In this document: in pieces, positions 58,446-64,000 of the stretch
How the letters are laid out: each line of letters starts with the position of its first letter
Position numbering within the stretch: position 1 is the first letter of the stretch
DNA from: Gamsiella multidivaricata
Taxonomy: Eukaryota > Mortierellomycota > Mortierellomycetes > Mortierellales > Mortierellaceae
Length of the DNA: 64,000 nt
NCBI RefSeq assembly: GCF_025024155.1
Contig: NW_026251766.1
Span: forward strand, 186,001 to 250,000
Direction of reading: 5' to 3'
Notes under the pieces: generated by a model
What the model saw: only the letters and a program-made list of their open reading frames with translations
Told to the model about the DNA's origin: nothing
Databases searched by the model: none
Translations under genes and position numbers: made by a program

Positions 58446-58885
58446 TCAAGCGCAGACGTCAAGAAAGAGAAGTCGTTGAACATCGAAAAAAAAGACTTCA
58501 ACAACCGCAGCCCTCGGATAACTCACTGTTCAGTCGTAACACCGACGCAAGTTTTCCTCTAAACAGCTTCAAATAAAAAGATTGTTGGTTAACTATCTTT
58601 GCCAGCGAATAGAATGTGGCTATCTACATCCCCATAAAAAGAAAATCAACCATGACCTCCTCTGGTAGCTCATACAGGCTTACCAGCTAATAGCCAGTTT
58701 GCGAACACATTTTTGGGTATGACAGAGTTCACGATTTAGGCACCTTTATCCCTTCGTTTGTTTTCCTAACTCTGGGGTGAGGAATTTTTAAAAAAACTAC
58801 ATAAATGAGAAATTCTCTAAAATGGGCTAGCTTACCCCCCTAATTGTTTATCTGAATCTGATTCAGATCGAAATTTCACGACAAT
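58446..58885. other. Spacer between ataxin-2 gene and Harbinger element
   Basis: About 440 bases of AT-rich sequence with no supported gene. It contains the 3' untranslated side of the ataxin-2 gene and, at its right end, a CGACAAT stretch that may be the outermost part of another element's terminal repeat. Confidence 0.5.
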
Positions 58886-58980
58886 AGCCGCCCTCAGTTC
58901 TAAAAATCGTGCACGATGTTGTCTGCGATGTTGTTCTCGATATTGTGTTAAGGGGGGGAGCGGACGCTGTTCGTGTAACA
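58886..58980 (+). repeat. Left terminal inverted repeat of Harbinger element
   Basis: 95 bases, matching the right end in inverted orientation with two mismatches (near 58942 and 58956). Confidence 0.92.
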
Positions 58981-59093
58981 GTAAAATCGGGTTGATCGTG
59001 GTGCACTCATTTCTTCTACAAGCAACATCGCCAAAAGAGCCATGCCACTCTTTTAAATTTGCCCTTCGCTTTCCTTAGCACTTTTTTTACACC

Positions 59094-60621
59094 ATGCCTC
59101 CATTTCGCGACTATTCTCGCCACCGAAAGACTCCGCGAGCACTGATACTTGAAGCATTGACACGCCTTGAATTCCAACTATTCCTTGACGCGTCCCAGAA
59201 AGAGATGTTTACAATCACTCCTCTGTTCCTGAAAGTGTTCATCACAAAGCATTTTTTTAAAACCAACAGATACCTCAATCCAAGGACACCAATCTTCAAG
59301 TCGTCGACCTACCGGGACAAAGTCCTTACCACGGACAATGGGACCCTCTTCCAAGATGCTCTACGGTTATCTCCCGAGCAGTTCGAGTACGTGCTCGAGA
59401 TCATTCGAGATCACTCGGTGTTTCAACGTCAGGGGAAGAAGCCCCAGATGGATGTCGCAATCCAGCTGAAAGTTGGCCTTCATCGCTTAGCACACGACGG
59501 ATCATTGGTTTCATACAAAGCAATCGGTCGAGTATTGGGCGTAACTGAAGGGACAGCCATCAAGTACTCCCAGCGGGTCATCGAAGCACTCTGTGCCCAT
59601 ATCTCGAGATTCGTTTCCTGGCCCGATGTCGAGGCGAAGGCTATCATCAAGGCGGTTTTCGCGAAAAAGGGTTTCAAAGACTTGCTTGGGGCCATTGACG
59701 GTACCTTATTTCCTTTATACCGTGTGCCTTCAATGGACAAGAACAGCTGGGCAACAAGGAAAGGCAACTTCGCAATGGGCGCGACTGGCGTCTGTGATCA
59801 TCGAGGAGTTTTCATCTTCTTTTCCACGGGATACCCGGGGAGCAGACATGACTCCGCAGCGTATAAGGACACCGAGCTCTATCGCTTCCAGAACCGGTAC
59901 TTCGAGGGAGACGAATACATGGTCGGTGATGCGGCGTATGGGCTGTCACCTACTCTCATGACAGCCTTCAAAGGCGCTCTTACGCCCTGTGGTGTTCCAA
60001 CCTGGTGTGGGGCTTGGGCACTATGTGCCTGAGTCGCACCTCCATTTTTATTTCTACGACGTATTAGCGAGTCTTCTGTGACTAGTAACTACAGGGACTA
60101 TAAAAGACCTGTTGGTACCTGTCATCAATAAAACCTTCTCTTGTTCTCGTTGACTTCAGTCCGATTGTTTAATTAGTAAGTTAACTCCTAGAGAATATCA
60201 CACGCCCAACAAGATCAAATTCAACAAAAAACTCAGTGGAACCCGGACGAAAGTGGAGCATGGCTTTGGTCTACTCAAAGGACGATTCAAATCCCTCCGC
60301 TGCCTTAGAATCCATATCAACAGCAACCAGAGCGTCTTTGAGGCAAGTAGGCATGTAGCGGCTTGCGTTGTCCTGCGCAATATTCTTTTGACGAGTGGGA
60401 TTCACAATCCGTATGAAAAAGAGACTGAGCGATGGATACAAGAGGAGGTCGAGGAAAGGAGGGCGAGGGGCACGATTGCAGAAAATGACAGTGGTAGCGA
60501 GGGTGGTAGTGACGACGATAACGACGATGAGTTGACTCCTGCTCAACAGAGACAGATGCGTGAGGAGGCATTAAACAAACGAATCACTATCATGGCCGCA
60601 GTTTTACAAAGAAGACGATGA
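59094..60621 (+). CDS. PIF/Harbinger DDE transposase
   Basis: Exon 1 starts at 59094 (MPPFRDYSRHRKTPRALILE). It contains an N-terminal helical DNA-binding region (SYKAIGRVLGVTEGTAIKYS) and the first two catalytic aspartates: GAIDGTLFPLYRVPS and, after GSRHDSAAYKDTEL, VGDAAYGLSPTL. Reading on unspliced meets a stop at 60032. The protein must continue after an intron of roughly 170-200 bases ending near 60180, with exon 2 carrying REYHTPNKIKFNKKLSGTRT, KVEHGFGLLKGRF (the third catalytic acid, Glu) and an acidic tail to 60621. The donor is not certain; a GGT|GTTCCA site near 59991 with an acceptor before TTAACTCCT keeps phase. The DDE_Tnp_4 fold and the spacing match Harbinger transposases, which cut and paste DNA together with the Myb-like partner. 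Confidence 0.85.
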
Positions 60622-60644
60622 GTAATAAAAAATATAGCAGTTCT

Positions 60645-62465
60645 TTAGTGATGATACTTGGATGAACTTCCACCGCCAGGACTTCTCTGCGGGCTAGGAC
60701 TACATCTCTGTGGACTTTGTGAAGATCTCTGTTGCGTTACTCCCGTGTACTGCGCTTTCGCCAATTCCGCCTCTGCTCTCTTCATCTCTGCGGCTGCCTT
60801 AATTTTTTCGATCTCCAACTTCATCCTTTCAGCCTCCATTTCGGACTTCAGCTTCAAGGTCTGCATCTCGATGAATCGTATCTGCGCTTCTTGATACCGG
60901 CGATTATCCTCGATTGCCCTCTCCTCGATAGCCAGTTTCTGTCGTTTGAGCTCGTGCGCTGTTTCAGATATGTCAGATAAGTTCTTGAGCATGGCGACGT
61001 AATCCGACCCTTCATTTCCACGCTTGTTGGATGTCTTGGCCGGTGTCGTTGAGCTCCGGTGTCCGCGTACAGCGCTGGTTTCTGGGAGTCTATTGGGAGA
61101 GTCCGGCGGTCCAGCTCCAGTGCCTTGCCCGTCGCTCTCGTCGCTAGTGATGTCGTTGTCGTCCGGAATAGGTCGGTTGAGGTTGCCGGTAAGCTGATAG
61201 GGCTCCCTTGGGTTCAAGGACCAAGACGCAGACCAGACCTCGACCAAGATGTAGTAGAAGTGACAAATTTGGATGACCTTCTCCTTCAATGACTTGTTGG
61301 GCAGGTCTCCATTGCCGGTCTTGTTGAGAGCCAGGTTAGCCCTCTTCCAGACTTTCTTCATGTTATCGATCTTGTTCTTGATCTGAAAGCCATCAAGGGT
61401 TACCGGCTTCTCCTCCGTGGAAAACTTGAGATTGACCTTCTTAGCAATGCCTTCACGAACCTCGGTCTTAGGCATGTGGTAGCTGTTTCTGTCACTTGGA
61501 CCGTCCAAAAGAGACCAAGTCTCTGGGTCCGCAAGCAGCTCTGCGATATACGTCTCCTGGTCCATTGTGAAAACATGTCCTTTCGACCTCCCCTTCGCCT
61601 CTGACTGAGTAGGCGCGGAAGGCCGTCGAGGCAGTTTTTTTGGGACTGCGGGGGAATTGGAGGATACGCTGCTGGCAGTTAAAGTCGGGGAAGGGAATGC
61701 TGCCGAAAGCAGAGGAGAACGTAGTGATGAGGCAACAGAGACCGGTGATGACATATGGTCTTGAGGCTGCGAAGGATACGTCAATTGAGAAACATCCAGG
61801 GGTCCCATGTTTGACGCAATACCAAGGGAGGCAGCGGTCGTTTGCAAAGGTCCATAGCGTGTGCCTGGCGCTGAATGGGTGGGGAACAAGGGATTATCGC
61901 AATGCTAGAAAAGAGACGCTTGTCACCATCTGCAACGAGGCTACAGTCTGACAAGAGAAAAGGTGTCGCGTGTTTTATTTACCTGACTCAGGGCCTGCAG
62001 CCGAAGAAGCTCCAAAGTAGAAAACTGCTGCTTTCGATGCAGTTGCTCTTGGTACTGTTGGTTCCTTGGGTACAGCTGATGCTGTTGATACTGTTGAGGC
62101 TGTTGAGGCTGCTGGTGTTGTTGAGGCTGTTGGTGTTGTGACTGTGGTGGTTGCCGTAGCTGGGACTGATGATGTAGAACGTCGCGAACAGGATCGTCAG
62201 AGAGTTGCTGCCGACTTTGCTGTTGTTGAGGTCGTCTGCTCATTCGAAAAAAGTCTTGGTTTGTTGCTCCATTCTGATGATAGAGACGACGAGATCGAAT
62301 GCTCGAGCGGGTCAATGGAGTTTCCTGCTCGGGGTCAGATTCTTCTGCCCTGCTGATGGTAGGCGCAGGTAAAACGTCGTACTCAGGTGGGCGGGGAGTG
62401 AGGGGAGGGGAAGAAGGAGAACTGGAGTCAACCTCATTGGTAACAGTACGTTGCTCTTGCGACAT
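60645..62465 (-). CDS. Harbinger-associated Myb/SANT-like DNA-binding protein
   Basis: Two exons in phase: 62465-61983 and 61904-60645 (about 580 residues). Exon 1 encodes a Ser/Pro-rich then Gln/His-rich segment (QQPQQHQQPQQPQQYQQ). Exon 2 carries a trihelix/Myb-like domain: FTMDQETYIAELLADPETWS, then VREGIAKKVNLKFS, QIKNKIDNMKKVWKRANLAL, and a Ser/Thr/Pro linker. A long helix rich in Glu, Arg and Lys (LKSEMEAERMKLEIEKIKAA) and a basic/Ser tail close the protein. Autonomous Harbingers need such a partner for nuclear entry of the transposase and for binding the element ends. It is convergent with the transposase gene, only 23 bases apart. The domain is normal length, with no lesion seen. Confidence 0.8.
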
Positions 62466-62617
62466 GGGTTGCGGGGATGGCGACGGGTGTGCGATGAATG
62501 AAGAACAGGAAGCGAAAACAGTGGGACGTTGAGCTTGACTAGGGTGTGAGAACCTGATGTCGACGATTTTGCCCTAAACATCGTCCTTTTTGGCGAGTCC
62601 ACGATGTCAACCGACGA

Positions 62618-62712
62618 TGTTACACGAACAGCGTCCGCTCCTCCCCTTAACACAACATCGAGAACAACATCGCAGACAACATCGTGCACGATTTTTAGAA
62701 CTGAGGGCGGCT
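62618..62712 (-). repeat. Right terminal inverted repeat of Harbinger element
   Basis: Inverted counterpart of 58886-58980. The Myb-like gene's promoter lies just inside it, within 150 bases of the start codon at 62465. Confidence 0.92.
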
Positions 62713-63343
62713 AATAATAAGTAACGCGCCATATATTTTTTCAAATTGATTGAATGATTTCCGTATTGGGACGTATGAGATATGGAGGTATGAGACTACT
62801 CACTGTCCCTAGTAGAGGTCGCTCTTCGCGACGTCGTAGCGAGCGAGTAGGAGTTCCATTGAGGCGAAGGTGCAGGTACCTGTCGGGAGATGCAGCTATA
62901 ACTCGAAGTGGCAAGCTGTTGGGCGGGCTATTTGCGGCAACAGCTCCGCTTGGAGGGGACTCAATATCACTTGAAGGAGACGCGACACCACTGAGATATT
63001 GAAAAGGGTCGTCACTTGGCACGGACAGGAAGTCAGTTGGGGACTCCACAGGGCTGGTGTCTTGGTCAGTGTCAGTACCAACGCCAGTAGGCATAGCACC
63101 AGGGGTAATGAGCGGGTTCTCCATTGAGTAGATAGTCGCAGTGAGTCTGTTGATGATGATGCTCTTCTTGCAATGTGCCCGTGGCTTCCGTTGCGCCCTC
63201 GGCATGCATGTGTGACCCTCACAATTGAGTGGAGAAATGGTATTGCTTGAAAATACGGGATGGCATGCCTTTTAGACGGGTCACCTCTCTGATGAATTGA
63301 AATTTTTATTTTAAAAAATATGTGGCGCGTTACTTATTGTCGA
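62713..63343. mobile_element. Second TIR element, left end interrupted by the Harbinger insertion
   Basis: Immediately right of the Harbinger the sequence AATAAGTAACGCGCCATATA, followed by more T-rich sequence, is matched by an inverted copy ending at 63340 (TATGTGGCGCGTTACTTATT). The right copy extends outward as GTCG, and CGAC also occurs just left of the Harbinger at 58879-58882. The terminal repeat therefore seems to have been CGACAATAAGTAACGCGCC, with the Harbinger inside it. The interior contains one open frame (separate entry) and no transposase. Confidence 0.6.
62741..63205 (-). CDS. Hypothetical protein inside the outer TIR element
   Basis: An open minus frame of 154 codons (MPRAQRKPRAHCKKSIIINR) reads on into a Pro/Ser/Asp-rich stretch (TDTDQDTSPVESPTDFLSVP) and a more ordered end (ASPDRYLHLRLNGTPTRSLR, RREERPLLGTV). 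It fills most of the roughly 630-base element between the inverted repeats. It has no recognised domain. It may be the N-terminal remainder of a larger element protein, or chance. An internal ATG at the MENPLITPG position (near 63123) is an equally good start. Confidence 0.35.
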   Translation of the reverse strand: MPRAQRKPRAHCKKSIIINRLTATIYSMENPLITPGAMPTGVGTDTDQDTSPVESPTDFLSVPSDDPFQYLSGVASPSSDIESPPSGAVAANSPPNSLPLRVIAASPDRYLHLRLNGTPTRSLRRREERPLLGTVSSLIPPYLIRPNTEIIQSI

Positions 63344-63470
63344 GGACTCTACGGGGGCCAGCTCCCATGAAACTGTTTCATTATGATTCCTGTCCTCGAA
63401 ATTGCAGATGAAAAGTGCCCTCCACCAACATTTGCGATTCTTTACCATTACCATCAAGCTAATTCTAGCC

Positions 63471-64000
63471 ATGAATCCCCCCAACAATCCTTCTTCGGGA
63501 ACACCTTCTGATCAGGCTCCATCTGGTGGCCAGGCTGCTAGTTTGAGGCAGGTGGCTGCCCTGTTATCCCAAGTAACAACCATCCTTGGCCAGACTGAGC
63601 CTTCTAGCCACGCTGCAGCTTTCGTAACACAAGCTGCAAACCTCATGCAACAGCTTGCTCCACTCTTTGACCAACCCGTGCCTGTGCCTGGTCAACCTGG
63701 GGCTCTGCCTAACCCAGCTACCCAGGGGCTTAACGCTTCTGTACCTGGATCCAGTCAGACTTCGTCTCATGCTCCAGTTATGCCCATCGCTGTCCAAGTT
63801 GCACCTGTAATCATCCACGGCACCTCACCCCTCGGACCAGTGATGCCTTTGACCATCCAGATCGCTCCTACCACCATCCAAACTGTGCCTGTCGCCACCC
63901 AAGACGCACCTCCACCTGCTGAAGGAGCCAGTGGAGCCGACTCAGGTGTAGAGGAGGGGCATTTGGCGACAATTGTTCGCTCCCGTCCACTCCTCAATGC
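63471..64000 (+). CDS. Partial hypothetical protein running off the window edge
   Basis: From ATG 63471 (MNPPNNPSSGTPSDQAPSGG) a plus frame stays open for 176 codons to the window end. It includes a hydrophobic/helical patch (LRQVAALLSQVTTILGQ), a second (AAFVTQAANLMQQLAPLFDQ), then Val/Pro/Ile-rich sequence (VMPIAVQVAPVIIHGTS) with loosely repeated V-Q-x-A-P units and an acidic end. Composition is consistent and codon usage is protein-like. No family is recognised. A structural protein of a retroelement (gag-like) or an ordinary low-complexity regulator are both possible. The 3' part lies outside the window. Confidence 0.5.
   Translation, partial: MNPPNNPSSGTPSDQAPSGGQAASLRQVAALLSQVTTILGQTEPSSHAAAFVTQAANLMQQLAPLFDQPVPVPGQPGALPNPATQGLNASVPGSSQTSSHAPVMPIAVQVAPVIIHGTSPLGPVMPLTIQIAPTTIQTVPVATQDAPPPAEGASGADSGVEEGHLATIVRSRPLLN

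Larger units (their letters stand above)
58886..62712. mobile_element. Complete PIF/Harbinger DNA transposon
   Basis: 95-base terminal inverted repeats (58886-58980 and 62618-62712), starting AGCCGCCCTCAGTTCT, differ at only two positions. They are flanked by a 3-base AAT duplication (58883-58885 and 62713-62715). The element is 3827 bases and encodes the two proteins expected of an autonomous Harbinger: a DDE transposase on the plus strand and a Myb/SANT-like DNA-binding protein on the minus strand, arranged tail to tail. The near-identical ends and open reading frames suggest a recent insertion. A 3-base target duplication is normal for PIF/Harbinger. Confidence 0.9.

Overview
The window looks like nuclear DNA of a filamentous early-diverging fungus, most likely Mortierellomycota. 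That assignment is inferred from the gene set, the many short GT-AG introns and the long low-complexity Gln, Ala, Ser and Thr tracts. No ribosomal marker is present to prove it. The DNA alternates between intron-containing housekeeping genes and stretches of decayed selfish or duplicated sequence.

Intact genes, left to right: a Tea1/Kel1-like kelch plus coiled-coil cell-end protein (65-5829, -); a TM9SF/EMP70 nonaspanin (6993-9408, -); a phosducin-like protein (12920-14465, +); an IWR1/SLC7A6OS RNA polymerase II import factor (17616-20032, +); a 1592-residue single-pass DUF3712 (Tag1-like) protein (23592-28740, +); an Ede1/EPS15 endocytic scaffold with three EH domains and a UBA (37870-42841, -); a C2H2 zinc-finger regulator (46091-47605, -); an Mgr3-like mitochondrial TPR protein (52921-54602, +); an ataxin-2/Pbp1 protein (54936-58445, +); and a complete PIF/Harbinger DNA transposon (58886-62712) with a DDE transposase and a Myb/SANT-like partner gene. 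Exon boundaries given in the entries were read from splice sites, and each chain was checked for phase.

Decayed regions: 9.5-12.5 kb holds fragments of nuclear or Crypton/Ndc10-like genes. 20.2-21.2 kb is a broken FAD monooxygenase. 43.6-45.2 kb holds unidentified relics. Three relics of Fanzor (eukaryotic TnpB-like RNA-guided nuclease) genes are present at 14.65-16.95 kb (-), 29.4-33.3 kb (-) and about 34.7-37.1 kb (+).

The most notable object is the 29.4-33.3 kb relic. When its canonical introns are removed, a FEN1/XPG-type structure-specific nuclease (MGI start, XPG-N, XPG-I, H3TH) reads in one continuous frame into a lysine-rich linker and then into a Fanzor RuvC nuclease. This is a two-nuclease fusion that I do not know from the literature. 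It carries six in-frame stops, five of them explainable as C-to-T changes, and the sixth sits where the relocated catalytic glutamate should be. The third relic shares an intron at exactly the same codon and keeps its C-terminal catalytic residues.

Three further inverted-repeat elements occur: a 215-bp MITE between the two Fanzor relics, a 530-bp TA-flanked element carrying a helix-turn-helix fragment (51868-52397), and a roughly 630-bp element whose left terminal repeat appears to be the insertion site of the Harbinger transposon. I saw no tRNA, rRNA or CRISPR array.
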